A stretch of DNA of 64,000 nt from Devosia enhydra (GTDB taxonomy: Bacteria > Pseudomonadota > Alphaproteobacteria > Rhizobiales > Devosiaceae). The translations under genes were made by a program, and so were the position numbers. A model generated the notes under the pieces. It was not told the origin of the DNA, did no database searches, and saw only the letters and a list, made by a program, of their open reading frames with translations. Position 1 is the stretch's first letter. The number at the start of each line of letters is the position of its first letter. The stretch spans positions 551,990 through 615,989 of the forward strand of contig NZ_FPKU01000003.1 of the NCBI RefSeq assembly GCF_900119845.1, given 5' to 3'. This document shows, piece by piece, positions 44,255 through 54,378 of the stretch.

Positions 44255-45628
44255 ATGACCAAGTGCCTGCACGCCCTTCGCGCAACGCTCGTCGCGGGCG
44301 GGCTCGCCCTGCTGCCCGGCACGGCGCTCGCTCAGGACGCCGCCGACTTTGCCGCCAAATTCGCGGCCGCCTATGCCTATTCGGGCTATGAGCTGAGCTT
44401 TGGCACCGGCACCGCGGCCGATGGCACCATCACCTATGATGGCGTGACGGTGGCCCTTGGCGGCATGGGCGAACTCCTGGGGTCGCTCGCCATTCCCGGC
44501 CCGGTGGTGGTGGAGGGCGTCGCGGCCAAGGCCGATGGCGGCTATACCGCCACCCGCATGGTGCTGCCCGATTTCGCGATGGAAATGGAGGGCTTCGGCT
44601 TTTCGGTCGAAGACCTCGTGCTCGAGGGCATAGACCTGCCGGCCGGCCCCGACATTTCCGCCACCGAGGCAATGCGCCTCATCACCGGGGGCGGCACCGG
44701 TCCCATCACCATCACCATCGAGGATGCCCCGCCCCTCACCATCGCCGCCACCCGGGCCGACATCGCGGTCACCGACGGCGCGGATGGTCCGGTCTTTGAC
44801 ACGGTGTCGAGCCTCACCGGCATCGCCATGGACCTCTCCGGCATCGAAGGGCTCGAACTCGAGGCGGGCCTCGCCATCCTGGGCAAGACTGAGCTCACCG
44901 GCCGCATCGACCAGAAGGCGAGCTGGTCGCTCGCCACCGGCCGCATGGACATTCCCGAAACCGCCATCACCATCGATGGCATTGGCAAGTTCAATCTCTC
45001 GCTCGAGCTTTTGGGCTACACCGCCGCCGTGCTCGACCGCATCGCCGAAACCCAGCGGACGCTGGCCGGTGTCACCGATCCCGAAGCCCGCGCCGCCGAG
45101 GAACTCGCCATCGGCGAGGAAATGCTCTCGGCCATTTCACTCGGCCACATCGCCCTGCGTTTCGAGGAGCTCGGCCTCATCGATGCGCTGCTGGGCTTTT
45201 CGGCCGAGGCGCAGGGCGTGAGCAAGGAGGAGGCGGTCGACAGCCTCGTGCTCCAGCTGCCGGTGCTGCTGGGTTCGAGCGGCACGGTGGGCGATGCGGC
45301 CCGCCTCGCCGAGGCCGCCGATGCGTTCCTGCGCGATCCCCGATCGCTCGAATTGCGCGTCGCCTTCGATCCGCCCTTCAGCTTCGCGCTCCTCGCCGCC
45401 GAAGAGACCCCGGAGACGGCGCCCGAGGGCATGACGGTGACGCTTTCGGCCAACGGCCTCAACCCCGTACCGATCGATCTCGAGACCCTGCCGGTCGATG
45501 AGATGCTCGACATGATGATGGAGGATGGCGGGCTCGAAGAGCAGCTCCTCGAGGACGACGAGGCCGGCGAGGAGACCGACCAGGCCCCCCGCAGCCTGCC
45601 CCGGCCCGGCGCCGACCCGCGCGGGTAA
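44255..45628 (+). CDS. Periplasmic protein of unknown function
   Basis: 457 residues. A signal peptide ends LPGTALA-Q near residue 27. The mature protein alternates hydrophobic and acidic strands (e.g. ITITIEDAPPLTIAATRADI), suggesting a beta-rich fold in the first half. A helical stretch lies at about 255-300 (VTDPEARAAEELAIGEEML). The acidic tail ends LLEDDEAGEETDQ. No cysteines, enzyme motif or familiar family was recognised. It sits alone between argB and the nucleotidase gene. Confidence 0.8.
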   Translation: MTKCLHALRATLVAGGLALLPGTALAQDAADFAAKFAAAYAYSGYELSFGTGTAADGTITYDGVTVALGGMGELLGSLAIPGPVVVEGVAAKADGGYTATRMVLPDFAMEMEGFGFSVEDLVLEGIDLPAGPDISATEAMRLITGGGTGPITITIEDAPPLTIAATRADIAVTDGADGPVFDTVSSLTGIAMDLSGIEGLELEAGLAILGKTELTGRIDQKASWSLATGRMDIPETAITIDGIGKFNLSLELLGYTAAVLDRIAETQRTLAGVTDPEARAAEELAIGEEMLSAISLGHIALRFEELGLIDALLGFSAEAQGVSKEEAVDSLVLQLPVLLGSSGTVGDAARLAEAADAFLRDPRSLELRVAFDPPFSFALLAAEETPETAPEGMTVTLSANGLNPVPIDLETLPVDEMLDMMMEDGGLEEQLLEDDEAGEETDQAPRSLPRPGADPRG

Positions 45629-45690
45629 ATGCGGCGCGAGCGGACCGCAAAACGAGTGAGCTTCCCGGCAATTGGCGCTATGATTGCGCC

Positions 45691-46395
45691 ATGAACCAGA
45701 TCGCTCCCCGCCCCGTCCGCTCGCTCTCCCACGTCACCGACTGGGTGTTCGACCTCGACAACACGCTTTATCCGCGCGAATGCAATTTGTTCGCGCAGAT
45801 CGATACCCTGATCACCCATTACGTCATGGACGTCACGCGCCTCGATTTCGCCGAGGCGCGGGCGCTGCAGAAGCGCTACTACAAGGATTTCGGCACCACC
45901 CTCAACGGGTTGATGCACACCCACCAGATCGACCCCGACCATTTTCTGGGCAAGGTCCACGCCATCGATTATTCCGGCGTCGCGCCCCATCCCGATCTGG
46001 TTGCGGCCATCAAGGCCCTGCCGGGCCGTAAGTTCATCCTCACCAATGCCGATGTCGGGCATGCCGAAGCTGTGCTCGACAAGGTGGGCGCCGCCGGGCT
46101 TTTCGAGGGTATCTTCGACATCCGGGCCATGAAGTACCAGCCCAAGCCGCTGCCGGTGGCCTATGAGGCCTTCTTTGCCGCCCACGGCATCGGCTCGCGC
46201 AACGCCGCCATGTTCGACGACCTCGAAAAGAACCTGAAGGTCCCGCACGATACCGGCATGATCACCGTGCAGGTCGTGGCCGGACAGGGCTTCGCCCATG
46301 AGCAGGTCGAAGCCTGGGAACTCACCCGCAGCCAGGACGAGCACGTCCACCACATCACCGACGACCTCGCCAGCTTCCTCGCCCGCCTGCCGTGA
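45691..46395 (+). CDS. Pyrimidine 5'-nucleotidase (HAD family)
   Basis: 234-residue HAD-type phosphatase of the Sdt1/YjjG-like group, dephosphorylating UMP/CMP-like substrates. Motif I is FDLDNTLYP near residue 20 (nucleophile and acid Asp), motif II FILTNAD near residue 117, motif III the Lys in KYQPKPLP, and motif IV MFDDLEKN. Neighbouring argB and dapD is usual for this gene in Hyphomicrobiales. Confidence 0.9.
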   Translation: MNQIAPRPVRSLSHVTDWVFDLDNTLYPRECNLFAQIDTLITHYVMDVTRLDFAEARALQKRYYKDFGTTLNGLMHTHQIDPDHFLGKVHAIDYSGVAPHPDLVAAIKALPGRKFILTNADVGHAEAVLDKVGAAGLFEGIFDIRAMKYQPKPLPVAYEAFFAAHGIGSRNAAMFDDLEKNLKVPHDTGMITVQVVAGQGFAHEQVEAWELTRSQDEHVHHITDDLASFLARLP

Positions 46396-46404
46396 CAAAT
46401 TGAA

Positions 46405-46425
46405 ATGGACCAGACGATGGTCCAT
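46405..46425. promoter_or_regulatory. Inverted-repeat operator of the toxin-antitoxin operon
   Basis: ATGGACCA-GACGA-TGGTCCAT, a perfect 8-bp repeat with a 5-base centre, 29 bases before the antitoxin ATG. Toxin-antitoxin complexes of this class repress themselves by binding such repeats. It could also act as a hairpin after the nucleotidase gene, 10 bases past its stop, but no T-run follows. Confidence 0.65.
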
Positions 46426-46454
46426 ATTGGCTGCGGAAAGCGAAGGGATGCAAA

Positions 46455-46709
46455 ATGAGGGTATCCGTATCCGAGGCCAAGGGGCGATTGACCGATCTGG
46501 TCAGACGCGCCGAGACCGGTGACGAAGTCATCCTGACGCGCCACGGCGTGCCGGCAGCCCGCATCGTCGCGATTGCCACGCCGGCCAGTCGCGAGGCCAG
46601 GCGCGACGCGCTTGAGGCCATCCTCGTCCGGGCTCGGCGAAAGCGCGCGGAAGTGCGGACAGTGCCAGATGCGCCGGACCTTTATGGAGATGATGGTCTG
46701 CCGCAATGA
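46455..46709 (+). CDS. Type II antitoxin, Phd/YefM family
   Basis: 84 residues. The N-terminal dimeric DNA-binding fold starts MRVSVSEAKGRLTDLVRRAE, then GDEVILTRHGVPAARIV, the standard Phd/YefM pattern. The basic/acidic C-terminal tail (about 55-84) is expected to wrap the toxin. It overlaps the PIN toxin gene by ATGA. Confidence 0.92.
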   Translation: MRVSVSEAKGRLTDLVRRAETGDEVILTRHGVPAARIVAIATPASREARRDALEAILVRARRKRAEVRTVPDAPDLYGDDGLPQ

Positions 46710-47092
46710 TCGTGGTCGACACGTCTGCGCTGATGGCGATCCTGCTTGAGGAGCCCGGTCATGAAGACTGTCAGGACTGCCTGCTGCGGGAAACCGAAAT
46801 CCTCATTTCATCCGCGACGCTGACCGAAGCCCTCATCGTCGCGGAACGGCGCGACCTGCTCGAGGAGTTGGAAGCGCTGGTCACCACACTTGGTGTAACC
46901 ATCGTTGCCCTGGACGGGGCAGCGGCCCGACGCGCCGCGCAGGCCTTCGCCACATGGGGGAAGGGCCGTCATCCGGCGGGTCTTAATTTTGGGGATTGCT
47001 TTGCCTACCAACTGGCAATGGCGCAGGAATGCGCATTGCTGTTCGTAGGCAATGATTTCGCGCAGACCGACGTCGCCTCGGCCACAGCCTGA
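46706..47092 (+). CDS. vapC: Type II toxin, PIN-domain ribonuclease (VapC)
   Basis: 128-residue endoribonuclease. All four acidic active-site positions of PIN toxins are present: Asp5 (VVDTSALMAIL), Glu41 (TLTEALIV), Asp97 (NFGDCFAY) and Asp117 (VGNDFAQTD). It is therefore probably active and held by the Phd/YefM-type antitoxin. VapC toxins usually cut tRNA or rRNA. Start ATG lies inside the antitoxin stop. Confidence 0.92.
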   Translation: MIVVDTSALMAILLEEPGHEDCQDCLLRETEILISSATLTEALIVAERRDLLEELEALVTTLGVTIVALDGAAARRAAQAFATWGKGRHPAGLNFGDCFAYQLAMAQECALLFVGNDFAQTDVASATA

Positions 47093-47944
47093 CTACGTCG
47101 CCAGCGCCACCTCAGGCAGGTTGTAGGCGTTGCGGATGCAGTTCCAGCCCTCTTCGGCGGAATCGACCACCGTGAAAAGCCGGGTGTCGTCGGGCGCGAT
47201 GGTGCCGGCTTCGGCCAGCGCCTCGAGATTGATCACCTTGGTCCAGAATTCGGCGCCGAACAGCAGCACGGGCACCCGCTCCATACGGCCCGTCTGGATG
47301 AGGGTGAGCGTTTCGAAGAACTCGTCGAGCGTGCCGAAGCCGCCCGGAAAGATCGCTACTGCCTTGGCCCGCAACAGGAAGTGGATCTTGCGGGTGGCGA
47401 AATAGTGGAAGTTGAAGCTCAGTTCCGGGGTCACGAAGGCGTTGGGCGCCTGCTCGTGCGGCAGCACCACATTGAGCCCAATCGAGGGTGCGCCCACATC
47501 GGCAGCCCCGCGATTGCCGGCCTCCATCACGCCCGGCCCGCCGCCGGTGACCACCACGAAATCGCGATGGTCGAGCGCTTTCGAAGTCAGCGAAGCGTAT
47601 TGGGCAAAGCGCCGCGCCTCGGTGTAATAGCGTGAAGCGGCTTCGAGGTTGGCCTTCTGCGTCGGGTTCCGCGCCGCCCAGGCCGGCTTGCCGGGCTCGG
47701 GGATGCGCGCGCCGCCGAACAGCACCACGGTCGAGCGGATGCCGCGCTCGCGCAGGCGAAACTCGGCCTTGAGATATTCGAGCTGGAAGCGGATGCCGCG
47801 CGTATCCTCGGAGGTCATGAATTCCTCGTCGGAGAAGGCCAGCCGATAGGCCGAAGACAGGGTCTGCGGCGTTTCGGGCACGTGGCGCGTGGCGTCGATA
47901 TCCTGCTTGGATGTTCGCAGCGGGGTCTCGACGCGACGGGCCAT
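47093..47944 (-). CDS. LOG-family (TIGR00730-type Rossmann fold) protein
   Basis: 283 residues from ATG 47944, with AAGGAAG seven bases ahead. The lysine-decarboxylase-like fold of LOG proteins is shown by VVTGGGPGVMEAGNRGA (PGGGxGxM-like) and FPGGFGTLDEFFETL (PGGxGTxxE). LOG enzymes release cytokinin-type bases from nucleoside monophosphates; many bacterial homologues simply hydrolyse AMP-like nucleotides. It converges one base from the toxin gene end. Confidence 0.88.
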   Translation of the reverse strand: MARRVETPLRTSKQDIDATRHVPETPQTLSSAYRLAFSDEEFMTSEDTRGIRFQLEYLKAEFRLRERGIRSTVVLFGGARIPEPGKPAWAARNPTQKANLEAASRYYTEARRFAQYASLTSKALDHRDFVVVTGGGPGVMEAGNRGAADVGAPSIGLNVVLPHEQAPNAFVTPELSFNFHYFATRKIHFLLRAKAVAIFPGGFGTLDEFFETLTLIQTGRMERVPVLLFGAEFWTKVINLEALAEAGTIAPDDTRLFTVVDSAEEGWNCIRNAYNLPEVALAT

Positions 47945-48029
47945 GAGATCTTCCTTGTAAGTGCGGACAGAGTCTCGCACGGGCGCAGTTAATGCGCCGT
48001 CGCCAGGCGGAGGCGGCAGGCACGCACCA

Positions 48030-48812
48030 TCAGAGCAGCGTTGAAATTCCCGCCGGCACGCCGCCCAGCACGGAGAAGAAGGCTTCGAGCTGGGCCTTGC
48101 GCAAGGGCGTCCAGTCGGCGGTGCGCGAGACGATGAGATTGGCCTCGGATTTGAGGATCACGCCATCATCGAGCACCCGCAACGCGTTGGCCGAAAGTGT
48201 CGAGCCGGTCGAGGTGATGTCGACGATGAGATCGGCGCTGCCGGCCGCGGGCGCCGCTTCGGTCGCCCCGGCGCTTTCCACGATGCGGTATTCGGCAATG
48301 CCGTATTCGGCAAAAAAGCGCCGGGTCAGATTGACATATTTGGTCGCCACCCGCAGCCAGCGGCCATGGCGGGCGCGGAAATCGGAGGCGACATCGGCCA
48401 GATCGGCCATGTGCGTCACATCGATCCAGCTGTCGGGCACGGCGACCACCACATCGGCCTCCCCGAAACCCAGCCCGCGCACGAAGACGACGTTTTCCGG
48501 CCCGTTCTCGGCCGCCTCATGGATGAGATCGGTGCCGGTAACCCCGATATCGACGCTGCCATGGATGAGCCCGCGCGCGATCTCGCCCGCGGGATAAAAG
48601 CGCACCGTCACATGCGGCTGGCCCTTGATGGCCCCGATATAGGCACGCGCCCCGCCCGGCCGGGCAATCGCCATGCGGGCATTGGTGAAGGCCTTGCGCG
48701 TCAACTCCTCGAGCCGCCCCTTGGAGGGCACGGCGAGCACCAGCCCGCCCCCGGCGATGGGGCTCGGGCCCGGCATCGGGCCGTTGCCCAGCGTGGTGAG
48801 GCTGGTGTTCAT
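48030..48812 (-). CDS. hisG: ATP phosphoribosyltransferase, catalytic subunit (short form)
   Basis: First step of histidine synthesis: joins ATP and PRPP. 260 residues, lacking the C-terminal ACT-like regulatory domain, hence the short form that needs HisZ. LAVPSKGRLEE opens the catalytic fold, and the PRPP-binding loop lies in DIVDITSTGSTLSAN-type sequence near residue 200. The ATG overlaps the hisZ stop by four bases. Confidence 0.95.
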   Translation of the reverse strand: MNTSLTTLGNGPMPGPSPIAGGGLVLAVPSKGRLEELTRKAFTNARMAIARPGGARAYIGAIKGQPHVTVRFYPAGEIARGLIHGSVDIGVTGTDLIHEAAENGPENVVFVRGLGFGEADVVVAVPDSWIDVTHMADLADVASDFRARHGRWLRVATKYVNLTRRFFAEYGIAEYRIVESAGATEAAPAAGSADLIVDITSTGSTLSANALRVLDDGVILKSEANLIVSRTADWTPLRKAQLEAFFSVLGGVPAGISTLL

Positions 48813-49894
48813 CGCGTCGCCTCCTGCTCGAGCCGGTCAACCCAGAGCGCACAGCCGGAGGCCGGCACGGGCTGGCTGGCGCCCAGCCGGTCGAGCAGCC
48901 GGTCATATTCCCCGCCCGAGGCCAGCACCTCGCCCTCATCATTGGTCATCTCGAAGACGACGCCGGTATAATAGTCGAGGCGCGGCGAAAAGCTCGCATC
49001 GAAGATCACGTCGGCCTTGGGCGAGAGCGCCTGCAAGGCCGCCGCATGGTTGCGCACGATCTGGATCGGCTCCTCGATATCGAGGCCGGCCGCCGCCGTC
49101 AGCGACCAGATGCGGTCGAGCGCTGCGGGCGCGCTGTCCTCCACCTCGAGATAATCCTGCAGCAGCTGCAGCGTCCCATCCGAAAGCGGCGCGGCATCGA
49201 GCGCCTGCTTTTCGATATAGCGATCGGCGACTTCCTCTGGCGTGCGGCCGCCCACGAGGCTGAGCCCGCCCTGTAGCATGGCATCGGTGACGATCTCGAT
49301 CACCGCCTCGCGCCCGTCCGGGGCCTCCACCGCATTGCGCTCGCGCGGAATGGACAGCCGCTCCATCACACGCGCCATGGCATCGGGATGGCCGAAGCGG
49401 TGACGGATGCGGGCCTGCCAGGCCGGAGAGATATCGGCGGCGGCAAGGAAGCTTTCGAACAGTCCCACGCCACCAAGCCGCACGAAGGGCGCGTTGATGT
49501 CGTAGATGGCCAGCGCCCAGCGCGCGAAGGTCAGCACCTGGTCGAGCGCATTGCCGGCATCGGGCTGGCCCAGCAGTTCGAGGCCCGCCTGTTCAAATTC
49601 GACTGGCAGACCGTCCTGCTGGCGGAAGATAGTGCCCAAATATGTATAGGCGGCCGGCACGCCGACCAACCCGTCCTCGATATAGGTCTGGGCGATAGGC
49701 AGGGTGAAGTCGGGCCTCAGGCAATATTCGATGCCGGTGCTGGCGGTGGTCAGCAGCAGGGCGCGGCCGAATTCCTCGCCGGCAAGATCGAAGAATGGAC
49801 CCGCCGGAAGCAGCAGCGGCGGGCTCACCCGCGTCACCGTGCGCGATTCCACCAGCCGGTTGAGCGCGGCGCGGCGCTCCGAAGCGGTCTTCAC
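48809..49894 (-). CDS. hisZ: ATP phosphoribosyltransferase regulatory subunit HisZ
   Basis: 361-residue HisRS paralogue that activates and gives feedback control to short HisG. It keeps the class II synthetase core (FYLR-type [39 protein letters not shown]) but lacks the anticodon domain. It lies between hisS and hisG, with ATGA overlaps on both sides, so subunits are made in step. Confidence 0.93.
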   Translation of the reverse strand: MKTASERRAALNRLVESRTVTRVSPPLLLPAGPFFDLAGEEFGRALLLTTASTGIEYCLRPDFTLPIAQTYIEDGLVGVPAAYTYLGTIFRQQDGLPVEFEQAGLELLGQPDAGNALDQVLTFARWALAIYDINAPFVRLGGVGLFESFLAAADISPAWQARIRHRFGHPDAMARVMERLSIPRERNAVEAPDGREAVIEIVTDAMLQGGLSLVGGRTPEEVADRYIEKQALDAAPLSDGTLQLLQDYLEVEDSAPAALDRIWSLTAAAGLDIEEPIQIVRNHAAALQALSPKADVIFDASFSPRLDYYTGVVFEMTNDEGEVLASGGEYDRLLDRLGASQPVPASGCALWVDRLEQEATR

Positions 49895-51333
49895 CCTTGC
49901 GCCCCCGCCCCGATGATGTCGCGCACCGTCTTGACGAGATCGGCCCGTGGGATGTTGACCTGCGCCGGCCGGGCGGCGCGCATCGTCGCGTTGTCGGTGA
50001 AATTGCGGGCCGCCTCGGCGCCGGCGATCATGTCCTTGATCGTCAGCACGCCCTGGGCCCGCTCGTTGGAGCCTTCGATGACCACGGCCGGGGCATTGCG
50101 GCGATTGGCGTATTTCATCTGCGCGTTCATGCCGGAGGAACCCAGATACATCTCGGCGCGAATGCCGGCGCGGCGGAGTTCGGACACAATGGCCTGATAG
50201 CTCGCGACCTGATCCCGATCCATGACCAGCACCACCACCGGGCCATCGGCCTCGTGCGCCGGCAGATTGCCGGTGAGCTTGAGCGCATGGGCGAGGCGCG
50301 AGACCCCGATCGAAAAGCCTGTCGCAGGCACCGGATCGGCGCGGAAGCGCGAGACGAGCCCGTCATACCGCCCGCCACCGCCCACCGAGCCGAACACCAC
50401 CTGCTCGCCCTTTTCGTTCCTGACCGCAAAGGTCAGTTCGATCTCGAACACGGGACCGGTGTAATATTCGAGGCCACGCACGACGGAGGGGTCGATCTTG
50501 ATGCGATCGGGGCCATAGCCGGCGGCATCGAAGAGAGATTGCATCGCGGCGAGTTCCGCGCGGCCCTCGTCGAGGCGGGCAGACTGGGCTGAACTGTCGC
50601 CGCCCTGTCCGATGCCGGCCAGAACGATCAGGGCCTGCCGGTCATCGAGCCCCGCGCCCTTGGTGAAGTCGCCCGATTCATCCTTGCGGCCGGCGCCCAG
50701 CAACAGCCGCACGCCCTCGACGCCGAACTTGTCGAGCTTGTCGATGGCGCGGAGCACCGTGAGCTTCTGGCCGGCATCGACGACGCCGGCCGCCTCAAGC
50801 ACTCCGTCGAGCACCTTGCGGTTGTTGACCCGCACGACATATTTGCCCGCAAGGCCGAGGGCATCCATGGTGTCGGCCATCATCATGCACATTTCGGCAT
50901 CGGCCTCGGGGCCGGCGGCCCCGACGGTATCGGCATCGAACTGCATGAACTGGCGAAAGCGACCGGGGCCCGGCTTCTCGTTGCGGAACACATAGCCCTG
51001 CCGGTAGGAGCGATAGGGCTTGGGCAGGCGGTCGTAATTCTGCGCGAAAAACCGCGCCAAGGGCGCCGTCAGGTCGTAGCGCAGGCTCATCCACTGCTCG
51101 TCATCGTCGCGCAGCGAGAAAACGCCGGCATTTGGCCGGTCGGTATCGGGCAGGAACTTGCCGAGCGTCTGGGTATATTCGAGCAGCGGCGTTTCGACCG
51201 GATCGAAGCCGTAGCGTCGATAGACCTCCTTGATCCGCGCAATCATCGCCTCGGTCGCGGCAATGTCCTGAGGCGTACGGTCCTCAAGACCGCGCGGCAG
51301 ACGCGGCTCGATCAGCTGTGCAGGTTCGGTCAT
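49891..51333 (-). CDS. hisS: Histidine--tRNA ligase
   Basis: 480-residue class IIa aminoacyl-tRNA synthetase. Motif 2 is [20 protein letters not shown] near residue 115; the His-binding segments [12 protein letters not shown] and [10 protein letters not shown] follow, and the anticodon-binding domain covers about 375-475 ([20 protein letters not shown]). First gene of the hisS-hisZ-hisG operon. Confidence 0.96.
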   Translation of the reverse strand: MTEPAQLIEPRLPRGLEDRTPQDIAATEAMIARIKEVYRRYGFDPVETPLLEYTQTLGKFLPDTDRPNAGVFSLRDDDEQWMSLRYDLTAPLARFFAQNYDRLPKPYRSYRQGYVFRNEKPGPGRFRQFMQFDADTVGAAGPEADAEMCMMMADTMDALGLAGKYVVRVNNRKVLDGVLEAAGVVDAGQKLTVLRAIDKLDKFGVEGVRLLLGAGRKDESGDFTKGAGLDDRQALIVLAGIGQGGDSSAQSARLDEGRAELAAMQSLFDAAGYGPDRIKIDPSVVRGLEYYTGPVFEIELTFAVRNEKGEQVVFGSVGGGGRYDGLVSRFRADPVPATGFSIGVSRLAHALKLTGNLPAHEADGPVVVLVMDRDQVASYQAIVSELRRAGIRAEMYLGSSGMNAQMKYANRRNAPAVVIEGSNERAQGVLTIKDMIAGAEAARNFTDNATMRAARPAQVNIPRADLVKTVRDIIGAGAQG

Positions 51334-51445
51334 GGGTCGAGAATCTTGGATCTTGGGTCCGGAAATCTGGCCCGTTCCTATCGCAACGCCCCTTGCGAGA
51401 CAAGGCGCGGGGATGGCTCAAATCCGGCCGAAAGCCGGCGTGCCG

Positions 51446-52081
51446 TCACCGGCCCGTCGCATCGGGCCGGGTAAACGCACGGCGTTCGGCCTCGACTTCG
51501 GCCCGGCAGAAGCAGCTCTCGAAATGGTCGTTGACCAGCCCCATGGCCTGCATGAAGGCGTAGCAGGTGGTGGGGCCCACGAAGCTGAAGCCGCGTTTCT
51601 TGAGGTCCTTGCTCAGCGCCTTCGATGCCTCTGTCTGCGGCATGGCATGCACCGCCTCGCGGGTGATGGCGGCCGGCCGCGTCTTGGCGTGCGGCTCGAA
51701 CCCCCAAACATAGGCGGCCAGCGAGCCGAATTCGGCCTGCACCTCGAGCACGCGCGCGGCATTGTTGATGGTGGAGACGATCTTGCCGCGATGCCGCACG
51801 ATGCCCGGATCGGCGAGGAGGCGATCGATATCGGCCTCCCCCATCATCGCCACCCGGTTGGGATCGAAGCCGAAGAACACCTCGCGGAAGCGCTCGCGCT
51901 TCTTGAGGATGGTGAACCAGGAGAGCCCCGACTGGAAGCCTTCGAGCGAGATCTTCTCGAACAGCCTATTGTCGTCGATGACCGGCCGGCCCCATTCGCG
52001 GTCGTGGTACTGCTGGTAGAGCGGGTCCGACCCGGCCCAGTCGCAGCGGCTCACAGTGTCGTCCGAGATTGCGGTGCTCAT
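51446..52081 (-). CDS. tag: DNA-3-methyladenine glycosylase I
   Basis: Base-excision repair enzyme removing 3-methyladenine. 211 residues from ATG 52081; a longer in-frame start at 52165 would overlap the dapD promoter region. The zinc-snap ligands known from E. coli Tag are visible: Cys in RCDWAG, His in QYHDREWG, and His and Cys in NDHFESCF. LEGFQSGLSWFTILKKRE carries the catalytic region. Alone, 112 bases upstream of hisS. Confidence 0.94.
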   Translation of the reverse strand: MSTAISDDTVSRCDWAGSDPLYQQYHDREWGRPVIDDNRLFEKISLEGFQSGLSWFTILKKRERFREVFFGFDPNRVAMMGEADIDRLLADPGIVRHRGKIVSTINNAARVLEVQAEFGSLAAYVWGFEPHAKTRPAAITREAVHAMPQTEASKALSKDLKKRGFSFVGPTTCYAFMQAMGLVNDHFESCFCRAEVEAERRAFTRPDATGR

Positions 52082-52229
52082 TATGGCTCCCCCCTGCACG
52101 CCCCGACCCAGCAGTGTCAGCGGCGGTGACGCTGCGTCAAGCGGATCGGGGCATGGCCCGAACACCTTTGGTTGACACGGGGCAAGGCGCGGCTAATGTC
52201 CCGCCCGACCTCAAGGGAGACTTGCCGCA

Positions 52230-53075
52230 ATGGACGCCGCCGCGCTGGAAAAGACCATCAACGACGCCTTCGATGCCCGCGACGGCATCGGCTTTTCCAC
52301 CACCGGCCCCGTGCGCGAGGCCGTCGAGGCGGCGCTGCGCCGTCTCGATGCCGGCACGCTGCGCGTCGCCGAAAAGCAGGCCGATGGCCACTGGGCCGTC
52401 AATCAGTGGCTCAAGAAAGCCGTGCTGCTCTCGTTCCGCCTCAACGACATGGCGACCATTCCGGGCGGCCCCGGCGGAGCGCCGTGGTGGGACAAGGTGC
52501 CCTCCAAGTTCGAGGGCTGGAGCGAGACCGAATTCCGCGCCGCCGGCTTCCGCGCCGTGCCCGGCGCCATCGTGCGCCGCTCGGCCTTTATCGGCCGCAA
52601 CGTCGTGCTGATGCCCAGCTTCGTCAATCTGGGCGCCCATGTCGGCGAAGGCACGATGGTCGATACCTGGGCCACCGTCGGCTCCTGCGCGCAGATCGGC
52701 AGGAACGTGCATCTGTCGGGCGGCGTCGGCATCGGCGGGGTGCTCGAGCCCCTGCAGGCCGGCCCGGTGATCATCGAGGACAATTGCTTTATCGGCGCCC
52801 GCTCCGAGGTGGTCGAGGGCGTGGTGATCGGGGAGGGCGCGGTGCTCTCGATGGGCGTCTTCATCGGCGCCTCCACCAAGATCGTCGATCGCGCCACCGG
52901 CCAGGTCCATATCGGCAAGGTGCCGCCTTATTCGGTCGTCGTGCCCGGCAGCCTGCCCGGCAAGCCCCTGCCCGACGGCAGCCCCGGCCCGAGCCTCTAC
53001 TGCGCCGTCATCGTCAAGACGGTGGATGCCCAGACCCGCTCCAAGACCGGCATCAACGAGCTGCTGCGGGACTGA
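52230..53075 (+). CDS. dapD: Tetrahydrodipicolinate N-succinyltransferase
   Basis: Lysine/meso-diaminopimelate synthesis: succinylates tetrahydrodipicolinate. 281 residues; the helical N domain is followed by a left-handed beta-helix of hexapeptide repeats (about 105-250; [35 protein letters not shown]). AAGGGAG lies ahead of the ATG. It is followed after 36 bases by dapE. Confidence 0.96.
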   Translation: MDAAALEKTINDAFDARDGIGFSTTGPVREAVEAALRRLDAGTLRVAEKQADGHWAVNQWLKKAVLLSFRLNDMATIPGGPGGAPWWDKVPSKFEGWSETEFRAAGFRAVPGAIVRRSAFIGRNVVLMPSFVNLGAHVGEGTMVDTWATVGSCAQIGRNVHLSGGVGIGGVLEPLQAGPVIIEDNCFIGARSEVVEGVVIGEGAVLSMGVFIGASTKIVDRATGQVHIGKVPPYSVVVPGSLPGKPLPDGSPGPSLYCAVIVKTVDAQTRSKTGINELLRD

Positions 53076-53111
53076 TCCGTCCGCAAACCCCGCCTTCAAG
53101 GAACGTCCCCG

Positions 53112-54275
53112 ATGCCGGCCCTGACCGATCCCATCCCGCTGCTGCAGGCGCTCGTGCGCGCGCCTTCGGTCACCCCCGAGACGGCGGGGGTGCTGGATAT
53201 CCTCGAAAAGGCACTGACCGCGCTCGGCTTTTCAGTCGAGCGGCCGGTGTTTTCGGGCGACGGCTCCTACACGGTGGAAAATCTCTTCGCCATCCGCGAC
53301 CGGGGCGGCAAGCGCCTGCTGCTGGCGGGGCACACCGACGTCGTGCCCCCCGGCGATCTCGAGAAATGGACGCGCGATCCCTTTTCGGGCGCCATCTCGG
53401 ATGGCGTGCTGTTCGGCCGCGGCGCCGCGGACATGAAGAGCGGGCTTGCCGCCATGGTCGCGGCGATTGCCCGCATGGCCGAAAGCGGGGCGGACGAGGC
53501 GGGCACGCTGGCGCTGCTCATCACCAATGACGAGGAAGCCGACGCCATCAACGGCACCGACAAGCTTCTCGCCTGGGCGACTGAACGCGGCCACAGCTTC
53601 GATTTCGCGGTGGTGGGCGAGCCTTCGGCCACCGCCGAAGTCGGCGACGTCATCCGCATCGGCCGGCGCGGGTCGGTGAGCTACCGCATCACGGTTTCGG
53701 GCAAGCAGGGCCACGTGGCCTATCCCGACAAGGCGCTCAACCCGCTGCCGGCGCTCTCGCGCATCGGGGCGGCGCTCTCGGGCACCCCGCTCGATGCGGG
53801 CACCGCGCATTTTCCGCCCTCGAGCCTGCAATTGACCAGCATCGATGTTGGCAATCCCACCAGCAATGTCATTCCGGCGCAGGGCAGCCTCAGGTTCAAT
53901 ATCCGCTTCAACGATCTGTGGACGCCCGAGGCCCTCGATGGCTGGGTGAAAGCGCAAATCGCAAAGGCCGAGCCCGGCAGCGCCGGGGTATCGGTGGACC
54001 GGCTGGGCCGACCCTCGCGCGTCTTCCGCGCCCCGGTGGAGGGGCCGGTCGTGCTCCTCATCGAAACCATCAAGGCGCGCACCGGCCGCGCGCCCGAACT
54101 GTCGACCGGCGGTGGCACATCGGACGGGCGCTTCATTGCGGCCTATTGTCCAGTGGTGGAGCTGGGCCTGCCCGGCCCCACCATGCACCAGGTCAACGAG
54201 CAGGTGCGCATCGCCGATGTCGAGGCGCTGACCGCGCTCTACGAGGCGTTTTTTTCCCGCTACCTCAAAGGCTGA
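53112..54275 (+). CDS. dapE: Succinyl-diaminopimelate desuccinylase
   Basis: Zinc peptidase-family M20 enzyme removing succinate in the DAP pathway. 387 residues. Metal ligands: His in LAGHTDVVPPGD, Asp in GRGAADMKSG, Glu-Glu in NDEEADAINGT, Glu in VVGEPSA, and the late His in GPTMHQVNEQV. The dimerisation domain covers about 180-295. AAGGAAC precedes the ATG. Confidence 0.96.
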   Translation: MPALTDPIPLLQALVRAPSVTPETAGVLDILEKALTALGFSVERPVFSGDGSYTVENLFAIRDRGGKRLLLAGHTDVVPPGDLEKWTRDPFSGAISDGVLFGRGAADMKSGLAAMVAAIARMAESGADEAGTLALLITNDEEADAINGTDKLLAWATERGHSFDFAVVGEPSATAEVGDVIRIGRRGSVSYRITVSGKQGHVAYPDKALNPLPALSRIGAALSGTPLDAGTAHFPPSSLQLTSIDVGNPTSNVIPAQGSLRFNIRFNDLWTPEALDGWVKAQIAKAEPGSAGVSVDRLGRPSRVFRAPVEGPVVLLIETIKARTGRAPELSTGGGTSDGRFIAAYCPVVELGLPGPTMHQVNEQVRIADVEALTALYEAFFSRYLKG

Positions 54276-54378
54276 ACCGCCCCCCTTTTGCCGCTTTCAT
54301 GCGGCTTGAAGCTTGTGGCCGCGCCCGGCGCGCACTAAACCGGGCTCAGCCTCATCCCCAGCAGCAAAGTTGCCGCCA

